Shown here: piece by piece, positions 54,248 to 64,000 of the stretch
Numbering within the stretch: position 1 is the first letter of the stretch
Layout: every line of letters begins with the position of its first letter
Assembly: GCF_016920785.2 (NCBI RefSeq)
Contig: NW_024609884.1
Coordinates: 36,747,035 to 36,811,034, forward strand
From: Ixodes scapularis
Taxonomy: Eukaryota; Arthropoda; Arachnida; Ixodida; Ixodidae
Length of the DNA stretch: 64,000 nt
Direction of reading: 5' to 3'
Notes under the pieces: model-generated
Seen by the model: only the letters and a program-made list of their open reading frames with translations
Told to the model about the DNA's origin: nothing
Database searches by the model: none
Translations under genes and position numbers: made by a program

Positions 54248-57200
54248 ATGTTAGCTGACGAGACAATCACGTGCCTGACTTTCTGTGGCTTGTCTGCTAA
54301 AAAGGTTCTAGTTCCCGGAAGCTTGAAGCTCGCTGATTTAAAGATAGTCTTGAAAGCACACCCGGATTTCAATGACATCAGAGACGACACCATTCTGCAG
54401 GTAAGTCGCCGACAGGCTTGAGCGCATTATGCTTGAAGATATTACACCGTTTGTTTCTCACCTTAATTGCGTTTGTTTGTTTTCGCGCCTGGTTCCAACT
54501 TTCTAGCGCGGTCAGCCTAATCCTCACTTCTACTGCCACTTTCGTGCTTAAATGTGGCTGATCATAGACAAAGAACAGCTTCGACAAACTTCAGTCAACA
54601 CGGATTAATACAGCGCATCCTGCATATTTTGCGAGATATCAATATGTAAATTATAATGCAGAAACGCGTCGAAGCGAAGGCCAATCTTTTCAGGTTAGAT
54701 TTTAGGGATAGCTCCAAAGCGAATACGAAAAAATAAAGAAATAGACTAGCGTGGATAATATTTGCGACAAAGTAAGCCCTATTCAGTTCACTTATGCACA
54801 TAGTATAAGAGACATCCTGAAATTCCATGGCACATTAAGGCGACGCCCACACTGTAGTTTACAATAGGACACATTAGTTGCGTCTTTTAGGTATCCCCAC
54901 AGGTGCTCCAATATTTCTAGTTTACTGTCGAAGTTGTAAATAATGGAATTCATTTTCAAACATGCAGCCTTTCTTTGACCTTTCGGCAAACGCGATGTAC
55001 CGTTGCGCACAGACTCCGGGTACATTTCAAGCTTTTATTTTACAATATTCAATTCCCTTCTCATTTCAGATTAAGGACAAAGACTTCGACGAGTATGTGG
55101 ACATTGAGGACAACAGGATTCTGGATGATAAATCCAAGATCATTTATCCTCAATGTATGGTGACTCAAGCGGGGAATTTCAATGACAAGTAAGTTTGTTG
55201 TTGTTTCATGTAGAAAATTTGGTTTCTTGGCTAGTTCACTCAAGATATTAATTTATGTGCTTTATTATTTATATTAATTTACGGAATTTAGCACTGCTGA
55301 TATACATTGAGAGCACCTAAGTGTACTTAAAACTTATATTAATGTTTTTTAATCAAATATTACAGTTATAGGTAGGAATTTCATTTTTCCTTTAATATTC
55401 CGCGCAATGAAGTGTTTTATGTTAGTTTATATTCTGTAATCCCTCAGCATTTCCTCCATATAAGTGTAAAACTAAGCAGCACTACCTTTAGAAAGATCGA
55501 GGCGTTTTTATTCTTTTTAATGCACATCCCGAGATTTAAAACGGAAATTTGATCAAAAAACGGTTTTGACTGGTTGTCTCAACTTGATACGAAAGCAATT
55601 CTGAAGTTACTAGACCCTCAACTCTTATCGCCAAAACATTTGGCGTCGGAGATCTTTGCTGTGAAACAGTAATATAACCCGATTATAATAATATTAATGG
55701 TGCAAAGTTTAGATATAAATATTTTCTTTCCCATGCCGCATTTTAGCCACAAAAATTTGTTTAAATTTATGTTCAGAAATGTTTGCCTAGGCGACGAGCT
55801 GTTTATAACGTTTGCCTGTAAATTACAGCAAAACCGACTGCAAAGAAATTTAGTGCTCCGGTTTTCCCGGGCTGCTAATCCTGAAGAGTAAAATATGTAA
55901 ACCATTCAATAGAAGCATGGTTGAGTCTAATATATTTTCATTTTTGATTTCTCATCTGCTCTAAAATTTACCAATTTGGCGGCAACAAATGAGAATGGGA
56001 CACTGCATCACGCGTTGCCCTTGGTTTATTTGGAAACTCAACATGTTTAAACAAAAAGAAAAATCTCTGTTTTATTCTAGGACCTGCACTGCTGTCGTGG
56101 AGCCAGTAGCACCGTCGTCAGGTGTCCTGACGGCGGTGACCACAGCAATTACACCGATAATTTCCCCAGTGGCAACGCAGGGCTCTGCTCTGCTCCAGTA
56201 GGGACCCGAAGGCGTACAGGCTACCGGAGGTGCCTTTTGGCATTCGAGCTAGGCTGGTTACCCTGACCAAGGGCAACATTCTTGATCCACTTCGGCATCG
56301 TATCATCGAGTGGCTGTACTACGACCTGTGCACATATACAATGTAAGTGGCAATATGTTATAATTTTCTTATTCGATGCTATATTTAAAACTTGCAAAAA
56401 AATCCCTCCCAAGGTAACTTGCAGTTCATTGTCGCATTCTATTGTTCAACATCAAAGCAAAGCAAAGCTATTTTGTACAGAGTGTTTATACATAGTGAAG
56501 TCTGTCTACGTTATAGCGACAGTGGTTCACGCAGTAGACGAGAAATTGAGTCAGTGCAGCACAACTGTTAGGCTTCTAAGAAGTAACACGGTGTAGAGAT
56601 TACTAATTATTGAAACCTGTGACGGTACATTGCTCATCCAGATGAAAAAGGCCAGGGGACTCGGGCTGAACCCAGTATTCCGAGCCGCGAGCTTACGCTC
56701 CACGTGCCCTGAGCCGCGACGCGCTACCATCCGCCTGTTTGTCGCAAATCAATTTACACCGGGACAGCTAATAAAAATAATGTAAGCGGTGCAAGCGCGA
56801 GGTGCCAGTTATAAAAGGTGATTTGACGTATGTGTTCGCGCAGCTTCTGTGTATGTCTTCTCACTACCAAATGCCATTGATTCAAAGGGTTAAACACCTT
56901 CGCCAGAATTTCAAGAAAATACAAAACGCTCGCGAAAACTGTCCAAAATATATTCGAGAGAAAATTTTACAGCCTTTCTATCAATTATTTTGCAAGGTAC
57001 CCCGGCATCTTGCACAATATGCCGGAATATCGTTAACGTCAGCTCCATAAAAAAAAAAAAAGTAATCAATTTTTGGTTGAAGTCAAAGCTTAGGCACGAG
57101 CCCAATGCTCTGTGCGTTCCCGACTCGCAGCGTGGCTCGCGCAGTGTGGGAACCGTCGACTTCGGTCGCACGGAAGCTGAAATGAAGTATAGAGGCACAT

Positions 57201-58047
57201 TCAGCTGCTAGCGCGCTGGATGAACCTCTTGCGGAAGTTTTATCACTTCGACCGATGTCCGCTGCAGGATAAAGAAGCCTTGAATTGAAAGTGCACTTAC
57301 GGCTAAAAGTCTATTTGTATTTTTATGTATGTTGTTTTCTTACAATTTTGAAAATTGCTTGTGCTTCGTACCTTTATTTAGATTTTTATGTACTCTTACA
57401 ATTTCAAGAGTTAGCGGGAATTTTTATCTCCCCAATGTTCCTGAGAACTCTAATCCAAAGTCGTCTATTAACTCCATTAAAAGAGAGGTCACACATAGTT
57501 CCTTTCATGCATATATTTCGACGTGTGAAACATTCATTTTACGTTAATTTTTTCATACGGATGTACTAAGGGCTGCAGTAAGAGGCAAGTTTCCAAACTG
57601 GCGACTGAATCTTAAGTCACACATACAAACCACCGTCTTATTACTTCTCATGGCATTTCTGGCATCACCTTAGATCGTGACCTAAACGCTACATTTAGTA
57701 ATATGGCTCCATTATATTAATAACAATGTTTAGCGCTCTCTCAACTAGATATTTTTATCTTTCAGGATCCCACAAAGACGTCAGTCTCAGTCTACCCGGC
57801 CGTGACTTACAGCGGGCATCATCCCACAGCTTCTGACGCTGCATGAATGACGTTTGAGAGCCTCACGCTTCCAGCTCTGGATATCCCGGAGGCTATCGAG
57901 CTGGCCTTTTGCGCGTATTGGGCGTTTAATGTGGAGTATGGCCCGCACGTGAAAAACACGTTTCTGCTTTTAGAAAACCTGTGTAACATGATGCAATCTC
58001 TGCCATCCGTGGCTGTGATGAAGGCGGCAACAGCTATTCGTTGTTAG
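54248..58047 (+). pseudogene. Multi-exon gene of an uncharacterised family, probably a pseudogene
   Basis: Exon 1 (ATG 54248 to 54400) encodes MLADETITCLTFCG and LKAHPDFNDIRDDTILQ and ends at CAG|GTAAGT. Exon 2 (55070-55188, after TTTCAG, before GTAAGT) encodes IKDKDFDEYVDIEDNRILD and DKSKIIYPQCMV in frame. Together they look like a small ubiquitin- or PB1-like N-terminal domain (inference). Exon 3 (56081-56342, TTCTAG to GTAAGT) joins in frame as KTCTAVVEPVAPSSG but stops at 56199-56201; one base shifted, the frame continues RDPKAYRLPEVPFGIRARLV and RHRIIEWLYYDLCTYTM up to the donor. The terminal exon (57766-58047) reads SVSVYPAVTYSGHHPTASDA, a TGA at 57844-57846, then MTFESLTLPALDIPEAIELA and AFNVEYGPHVKNTFLLLEN. 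Weak matches at 56889-56950 (RVKHLRQNFKKIQNARENC) and 57405-57480 (GNFYLPNVPENSNPKSS) may be eroded middle exons. The layout recalls large families of uncharacterised proteins in ticks and fish. Function unknown. Confidence 0.6.
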
Positions 58048-58091
58048 CCGCATGCTGTTGGAGTGAAATTGTAAAAATGTTTTGTCTATGA

Positions 58092-58097
58092 AATAAA
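58092..58097 (+). terminator. Poly(A) signal AATAAA
   Basis: AATAAA lies 45 bp after the stop of the terminal exon, in the expected place for 3' end formation, followed by a GT-containing stretch. Confidence 0.65.
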
Positions 58098-58149
58098 ACT
58101 GTGATATTGCACCTCATGTAATTCCATGAAAAGCTCCCCACCACTATCC

Positions 58150-58728
58150 ACCATATTCCTGCGTGGTGTATTTGGAGGGGCACGTGGTTTTAAATGAAAT
58201 CACGTCATTCCACTACGGTTCTTTATGGCATGAAAATTATTCCATTGAAAACAGAATCCAGAGAGTCCATTGCAGGAGTCAGGTGAGTCTAGGAAAAAAG
58301 GATTCAAGTAATTCCCTTCGGGGGAATCGTTGGAAACCAGGAACGGAATCTAGCAATTCCCGATAGAGAGTCACGTGATTCCAGAAGAAAAAGAATCCAG
58401 TGATTCCCGTAGGGGGTAGCCTGATTCCTTTGGATATTGGAGTCTCGTGATTCTAGTGAAAGGGTCACCTGACTCCTGCAATACTGGAGTGCCCTGATTC
58501 TACTGAGAGAATCCAGTGACTCCTTGTGAGAGGGGATCACTTGACTCCAGAGAGGGAAGGCGTCACGTGACACCACCAGCTGAGAGAGTCAGCAGACTCT
58601 AGTGGAGAGGGCGTCTGATGACTCCACCGGGCGCTAGAGTCATTTGAGTCTTTGAAAGGAGCCACCACAGGGACAGATTTGGACTCCCCCAAAGGGAGTC
58701 AGCGTTGATTCCCTTTTTTTTTAGAGTG
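58150..58728. repeat. CACTCT element with GANTC-rich body, copy 2
   Basis: Ends GATTCCCTTTTTTTTAGAGTG, the inverse of the terminus at 46693. From 58259 to 58712 the 5-mer GANTC occurs about 27 times on one or the other strand (9 GAGTC, 6 GACTC, 12 GATTC/GAATC), spaced roughly 10-30 bp. A minus-strand frame of 90 residues is a by-product. The left end is unclear. Confidence 0.6.
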
Positions 58729-58915
58729 TGCTCCAGTACCATGGTGAGCGGCGGCTTTCTTCTGCAGTTGCACGAATCAGCTCGACCTAGCCCTGCGTGT
58801 CTGACAGCGTAATCGCTGGAACCCAGTACTGCCGGCCAGTCGTTCAGTCGTAGCGCAGTTACTCACCATCCTGACCAGTTACCTTCCCCAGTGGCTCGCG
58901 TCGATACTTAGAGGA

Positions 58916-60007
58916 GTGCCTCGACCTCCCGACTACGTTTCACACACTTCAGCGAATTCCCTTATGCATATAGATTCCCCAACGATCCACATGATCGAGT
59001 GCACGGCATGTAGCAAGTCTATAAACAACGATGGCAGGCACATGTCGTGTTCGGATTGCAAGTCCAATTACCATCTGGGACAATCTTGCTGTGGGATTGC
59101 TGATAAGACCTTCATCACCATGGGACAAACGAAACGAGAAAAATGGAAGTGCCGTGCGTGTCGTGGGAAGGATGGTCAGGTGGGAGCATCTGAGCCGAAG
59201 TCGTCAAGCTCCTCTGAAGGGATAAGACTGCTCTCTTCACAACTAACAGCTATGAATGAGAAGCTGGAGGGATTACTCTCATTGAAGGGTAGCGTCGATT
59301 CCCTTATGACACTGTCGGCCAAACTAAACGAACTTTTAGCCCTCAAGCCCATTGTCGAGAGTCTAAGGGAGACTGTGAACGGCCTACAACACTCAATGAA
59401 TTTCTTTTCGGCCGACTATGACCGCCTCCTCAAGTTGGCGACCACCAACGAACAGAATGGCAAAGCCCTGAAAACGGAGCTTTGTCATTTAAAGTCAACA
59501 GTGGAGGCGCAGGCATCCGAGATCCAAGAGATGCGGGTCGCCCTAAACGACAACGAGCAGCACAGCCGTCTGCCAAACCTGGAAGTGCACGGACTTCCTT
59601 TCTGGCCTCATGAAGATCTTATGTCGTTTGCTGAGACTCTATCGAAAAAACTGAAGATCTCAAACTTTCAGAAATCTGACATTCTTGCTCTTCTCCGCTT
59701 GCAATGCAAATATGCAAAAAACCCACCGATTCTGATCAAATTCGCGGCTGTCCACATGAAGGAACCCTGGATGGCAGCGCGGGGTACGCTTCGTTCGCTG
59801 GGTCAAGATAGTTCTCTTCCCAGACTGTACTTAAATGACAACCTGACCCACGCGAACAAGGAGCTGTTTTGGCGGGAAAGACAGAAGGGCAAGGAACAGG
59901 GCTATAAGTTCGTCTGGGTAACCAGAGCTAAAATCTACGCAAAGAAGGCGTTGGGTTCTCCACCTGTGAGAATTAACAGTTCGCTAGACCTTGAAGAGAT
60001 TCTTTAG
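58916..60007 (+). CDS. LINE ORF1 protein with PHD-type zinc finger
   Basis: ORF1 proteins of LINEs bind element RNA and act as nucleic-acid chaperones. The open frame covers 363 codons counted from a GTG at 58916; the first ATG is at 58964, giving 347 residues (numbering below is from 58916). Residues 28-82 form a PHD-like finger: CTAC, CSDC, YHLGQSCCG, and WKCRAC near the end, with Cys/His spacing of the Cys4-His-Cys3 type. Residues 105-210 are rich in Leu and charged residues in heptads (MNEKLEGLLSLKGSVDSLM, LLALKPIVESLRETVNGL), a probable coiled coil. The C-terminal part has NDNEQHSRLPNLEVHGLPFW and LRLQCKYAKNPPILIKF, the RNA-binding fold shared with L1-type and baculovirus FP-like proteins. 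The frame is unbroken. The TAG at 60005-60007 is followed after four bases by the ORF2 ATG at 60012, which suggests coupled translation. Confidence 0.82.
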   Translation: MPRPPDYVSHTSANSLMHIDSPTIHMIECTACSKSINNDGRHMSCSDCKSNYHLGQSCCGIADKTFITMGQTKREKWKCRACRGKDGQVGASEPKSSSSSEGIRLLSSQLTAMNEKLEGLLSLKGSVDSLMTLSAKLNELLALKPIVESLRETVNGLQHSMNFFSADYDRLLKLATTNEQNGKALKTELCHLKSTVEAQASEIQEMRVALNDNEQHSRLPNLEVHGLPFWPHEDLMSFAETLSKKLKISNFQKSDILALLRLQCKYAKNPPILIKFAAVHMKEPWMAARGTLRSLGQDSSLPRLYLNDNLTHANKELFWRERQKGKEQGYKFVWVTRAKIYAKKALGSPPVRINSSLDLEEIL

Positions 60008-60011
60008 ATGT

Positions 60012-62860
60012 ATGGCAGATTTCGCTCAGGTTTCAAATTTTTTATCTCTTCGAAATTTTTTTGGAAATTGCGAGGAAACGTTTTTTTCCGTAGTACACGT
60101 TAATATTCGGAGCATAAGTAAACATTGGGCAGAATTCGAAATTACCTCAAGAGCAATTGCTTCTTCAGTAGATGTATTTTTTCAACAGAAATTAACATCC
60201 CCTCTTCTGCAACAGATCAATTCTCTTTACCGTGTTATCGTGGTACTTTTTCCACTCGAGATATAGGTCATGGTGGTGGTACCGCGGTTTTCGTGAGTGA
60301 TAAATGGTCATTTTCAGATATTTCGATGACGTTCGCTCAGGCCGAGTTCATTGCCCTTTCTGTGGAGAATTCAATCAATTCCATATGTTTGCTCGCAATG
60401 TATAGACCACCGTCCACAAATATAGGGTCTTTTCTCGTAGAATTTGAAGAAAACACTACTGATCTGAGTTCGTATAGTCAATTATGCATTATAGGAGACT
60501 TTAGTATTGATATCTTGAATGTGTCTAAATCTAATGTATGCAATTACCTCAACACTTTGGCAACTCACGGTATTGAGTCCGTTATTAATTGTCCAACTAG
60601 TGAAGAGTTCCTTTTAGGGAGACTTGTTTCCTCATACATTGACCACATTAACCTAATAACATCTTCGACTGTCGTGAAATCAGCAGTTATTAAGGAAAAA
60701 CTTGCCGACCACTACTTTGTGGCCTGCCGCTGGTCAATCGGCGTTCTTAAATCGCGCGAAACATCAGCCCGCATTAATGTTACAGGTTTCGACACCACAG
60801 CCTTTGATAAATTGGTCTCAGCTTTTGACTGGAACCACTTTTTGAGGACCGTTAACTACACCGACGTTTATCCAAAGTTTGTGCTGGTTTTCAAATAGTT
60901 TTATGAAAGATGCCGGAGAGAAATATTCGTAAAGAAACGCAACACTGATCTTGTGTGGCTGAATGTGAATATTTTAGATGCGATAAGGAAAAAAAATGCA
61001 CTATGGGCTCGCTGCCGTCGTTCACCCAATGATGCACACCTACGAATACTCTTTAAATCCTGCCGTAACAAAGTAAACGCGATGATTCGATCAGCTAAGC
61101 GCATTTCTTATCACAGAAAATTCTCCCAATCTCATTCGGATGCCCGTAAAACTTGGTCTTTGATAAATGAACTCCGAGGACACCATAGACAATCCATTGA
61201 TGATACGCTGAAACGACATTTTGGAGATAATTTGCAATCGATTGTTGAAGATTTTAACGTTTTTGTTTGCTACTTTTTCTGGTCAGGCGAGAGGTAGCCT
61301 AGACGCATTTGATAACCTAGTCTCTTCTTCAGCGTTCCTTCCGCCTTTTCAGGAAGCTGATCTATATTCCATTTTGTCTAGTTTTAAGAACAACAAGTCT
61401 CCTGGTATAGACGGAATACGCCTATCTGACCTCCGCAGAAATATAGGCATTCTGAAAGACGTACTTTTATTTATGCTAAATGGTTTTATTGAAACCAAGA
61501 TACTTTCCGATGAACTTAAAACATCTATAGTACGTCCTTGGTATAAAGGTGGTACCAGAAACAATATTGCAAACTATCGTCCGATTTCTCTCCTGCCCAT
61601 CATCGCTCAGATCCTCGAAAAGCATGTGTTTAATATAATGACATCTTTTTTAGAAAAATTTAATATCTTATCTCCAACTCAATTTGGTTTTGTGCAAGGA
61701 AAGGGCACTCAGCCTCTTCTAGATGATTTCGCAGATCACCTATACTCAGCATTCGATCACAATCTTGTTACCTCCGCACTATTCTTAGATGTGTCCAAAG
61801 CTTTCGACACTGTAAGCCATACGATACTGTTGAAGAAACTGTACAGCCTAGGTTTTCGTGGTTCATTTTTTTTTTCCTTCTTAAAAACTATCTCTCTCAT
61901 CGCTCTCAACTGGTGTGCGCATCTGGATTTCAGAGTTCTCGAACTGAACTAAAAGTCGGAGTACCACAGGGGTCTATTCTATCACCTCGTTTGTTTAACA
62001 TCTTTGTCAATGACATCGCCATCATGGTACCGGGATATAAGCTATATCAATACGCAGACGACACTGTAATTATGACACAACACATCAACTTTGCCAATTC
62101 CATCAGCCAGTTGCAATCTCAAGCAATAGCAATTATGGACTGGTTAAAAAAAAACCTTCTTGATATTAATGTTAAAAAGACAAAACTAGTATGCTTCTAT
62201 AATCCACTCAAAACAGTCACTCTCAACATTCCATTAGTTCTGCACTCTTCTTTCTGCCATCAATGCAACTGCATTGCGGTTGAGTATACAGATAGCGTGA
62301 AGTATCTAGGCATATATTTTGATAGTGGTCTGAAATGGAATGTTCATTTTACATAAATCTGTAAAAAACTGAGAACCATTAGTTGCCTATTATATAATAC
62401 AAAACATTTTTTTCCTGTATCTGTTCGAAGAATGATTTGCCATTCGCTTGCATATAGCGTCCTTCGCTACTCCATCACCGTTTTCGGCCATTCTTCTGAA
62501 TATTGGAAAACGGAGGTGGACTGCATCCTGAAAGCTATCCTGAAAAGTATCTCTTATAAACTTAAAATACCTGACAACGCTAATCTTTTCGAATATTTGC
62601 AACTACCCAACTTCCAAACCCTTTATGTTCATTCAGTGGTATTGCGGCACTTTTGGAATTCTGATTTCAAAATCTTAAGCCCACCCACACGTGATCTTCA
62701 ACATACGCACCCTTTTCACATACCTTTTTCCCGCACTCGTTATGGCGAAAGTATGCGTGCGTTTTATGTGCCATATATTTTTTCTCACTTACCACCTGAA
62801 CTTCTAGACCAAACATCCCTGAGCAAAGTTAAAAAGATGCTTAGAGGTATTTCGTTTTAA
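60012..62860 (+). pseudogene. LINE ORF2 (endonuclease and reverse transcriptase), frameshifted
   Basis: ORF2 nicks target DNA and reverse transcribes the element. The endonuclease part shows SVVHVNIRSISKHWAEF (about 60090-60140), GGGTAVFVSDKW, AMYRPPSTN, IIGDFSIDI, YIDHINLITS and KLADHYFVACRW. The RT part has NNKSPGIDG, NYRPISLLPIIAQILEK, SPTQFGFVQGKGT, FLDVSKAFDTVSH, GVPQGSILSPRLF and the catalytic YADDTVI (about 62050-62070), then KYLGIYFDSGLKWN and a C-terminal region ending near RTRYGESMRAFYVPYIF. Frame changes occur near 60240, 60900-60950, 61270 and 61875 (in a T-run), and a TAA lies at 62354-62356. Total span fits about 950 codons, normal for this class. The copy is therefore dead unless the indels are sequencing errors; two of them are in or near homopolymers. 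Confidence 0.85.
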
Positions 62861-63309
62861 TAGCGAAATATTGGTTTCGTTTTATTAGCGAACTATTGCA
62901 GACTTATTTTGCTTAGTAATGTGTGCCAATTATAAGCGCCTGCCTTTCTGGAACCTTAATGAATATTCTGCTGTTTGTAGGACATTTTAACAGAAGACCT
63001 TCCGTGAATTTTTTTTCTATATTTTCCAGTTTTGTGGTATTTCATTTTGCTTTGACATTGCTATTGATTTCCGTTTTAGTCTGTGCATAATATATTTTCG
63101 CGTGAAATCTTCAAGTTATAACTAGCGTGACTAATTTCATGGAATTATGTATACATTTGTCTTTTTTGTCTGTTTTATATTATTGTAGTTTCAGTAACTA
63201 CCCATGCTACATATCGTTTTTTTTTTATTGGAGGATAGCGTCGCACAAGCCACGTGTTGGCTTTGATGCATCCGCAATACCAAACTTTTCTTTGCTGGTA
63301 GCAATAAAC

Positions 63310-63310
63310 A

Positions 63311-63341
<31 letters not shown>
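63310..63341. repeat. (ATT)n microsatellite forming the LINE tail
   Basis: About ten ATT units, directly after AATAAAC. It marks the 3' end of the LINE. Confidence 0.88.
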
Positions 63342-64000
63342 GTGATCATGAGATAGTTGTTGGTAATATTGACTGCGACAACGTCAGAATGAAAGAAAAA
63401 CTCTTTCAAGGACTGTATATTATTATGATAGGGGCAACTTTCACAGCATATCGCATAACCTATCCTCGTTGATAGCAGAGTTTGAAGAATGCTCCGTACA
63501 CATGAATCAGGACAGTTTGTGGAATCTTTGTAAGAGTGAGCTTGCTGAATTGGTTGGTCGTCACGTACCGTCCAAGATAATCACTCCGAGACGTAGAATA
63601 GATAAACCTTGGGTAAATAAAGAGGTAGGTTCTCTTATCAATAAGAATCGTTGGTTGCACCAACGGTACCGTAAAACGCTATCTGGAGACTTCCTCGATC
63701 AGCTCGGGAGGGTTGGGTCTGTCGTAAAACAAAAAATAAAGGAGGCCCAATTGAAATGTGTTATTTCCCTCAAGGAAAAACTGGCTTTTAACGCAAAATA
63801 AGTTTGGAATTTTCTTAAATCTAACAAAAAAAAATGAGGTTGGCGTTCCCACTAGGCCATACACACTTGTTGAAGACATTCATAAGGAAGCGTGTTTCAA
63901 TACATATTTTTTTGCAGCGGAGCTGTTGAGGGCTAGTTTCCGCAGAATCGTGTCCAGCGCCAAGAAATGAAGACACCAAACTCTGGACACCTACCGCCAT
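63341..64000 (+). pseudogene. LINE ORF2 fragment, middle part, running off the window
   Basis: The sequence opens with SDHEIVVGNID, the conserved end of the LINE endonuclease, then after a frame change reads FEECSVHMNQDSLWNLCKSE, VPSKIITPRRRIDKPWVNKE and LINKNRWLHQRYRKTLSGD, which matches the region between endonuclease and RT (VP-K, PW-N, 'L..R...'). A TAA at 63799-63801 interrupts it and a shifted frame continues WNFLKS, PTRPYTLVEDIHKEACF. The RT would lie beyond 64000. It starts exactly at the (ATT)n tail of the preceding LINE, so that LINE probably inserted in or beside it. The clade differs from the preceding element. Confidence 0.7.

Larger units (their letters stand above)
58730..63341 (+). 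mobile_element. Near full-length two-ORF LINE with (ATT)n tail
   Basis: Contains a 5' untranslated region of about 200 bp, ORF1 (to 60007), ORF2 (60012-62860), a 3' untranslated region of about 440 bp and a tail GCAATAAACA-(ATT)n at 63301-63341. Both ORFs are present, so this copy is little or not 5'-truncated. The clade is CR1/L2 or a relative, judged from the RT motifs and the PHD finger in ORF1. Confidence 0.8.

Noticed and set aside
45800..63990. Idea that the endonuclease fragment at 45800-46420 and the fragment at 63341 are halves of one LINE split by a 17-kb insertion
   Set aside because: The gap contains a multi-exon gene and unrelated DNA, and the two fragments do not meet at contiguous codons; independent copies are simpler.
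1..64000. CRISPR arrays, bacterial operons, ribosomal RNA genes
   Set aside because: No regularly spaced identical repeats, no operon-like gene packing and no rRNA signature; the window is eukaryotic.

Overview
This window reads as repeat-rich, intergenic chromosomal DNA of an arthropod, most likely a chelicerate such as an ixodid tick (inference). The evidence is: no dense bacterial-style coding; GT-AG splice sites and an AATAAA poly(A) signal around the only host-like gene; a (TTAGG)n arthropod-type telomeric tract; and a mixed population of Penelope-like elements (PLEs), CR1/L2-type LINEs, LTR retrotransposons, tRNA-derived SINEs, a P-type transposase remnant and many short inverted-repeat DNA elements (MITEs). 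Most short open frames are chance frames or shadows. Only two long frames look intact: a 696-residue PLE protein (33974-36064) and a LINE ORF1 (58916-60007).

Layout. 1612-6131 is a compound locus: a decayed PLE on the minus strand faces head-to-head a second PLE fragment on the plus strand. The first is split by a 5'-truncated LINE with a 7-bp target duplication, the second by a 676-bp fold-back MITE. 6195-16409 holds small repeats: a 220-bp MITE present twice, a LINE tail, and a chain of three TTAA-flanked MITEs sharing their target sites (14598-16409). 16579-22215 carries LTR-like sequences with a 25-bp tandem array, a Ty3-type gag remnant, an interstitial telomeric tract, the C-terminal end of a P-type transposase, a MITE with an 8-bp target duplication, and a polypurine tract plus LTR end. 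22647-22963 contains two abutting, perfect, spacerless palindromes. 27360-30200 has two tRNA-derived SINEs and a partial one, a second full fold-back MITE and two hairpin elements.

33905-36697 is the clearest nested insertion: an intact PLE open frame lies inside a fold-back MITE with a 9-bp target duplication, and the MITE arms align when the insert is removed. 36698-45400 is comparatively poor in recognisable repeats and has no convincing coding sequence. 45800-46420 is a LINE endonuclease fragment. 48385-52260 holds further MITEs. 52260-52660 is a frameshifted C2H2 zinc-finger pseudogene. 54248-58097 is a multi-exon host-like gene with good splice sites but a frameshift and a premature stop, so probably a pseudogene. 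58730-63341 is an almost full-length two-ORF LINE (PHD-finger ORF1, endonuclease-reverse transcriptase ORF2) whose ORF2 is broken by frameshifts. It is followed directly by part of another LINE running off the window.

The sequences do not form a working pathway; the window records successive insertions. Retroelements supply reverse transcriptase and endonuclease in cis, while the MITEs and SINEs are non-autonomous and depend on enzymes encoded elsewhere. All identifications come from reading motifs by eye without database searches.
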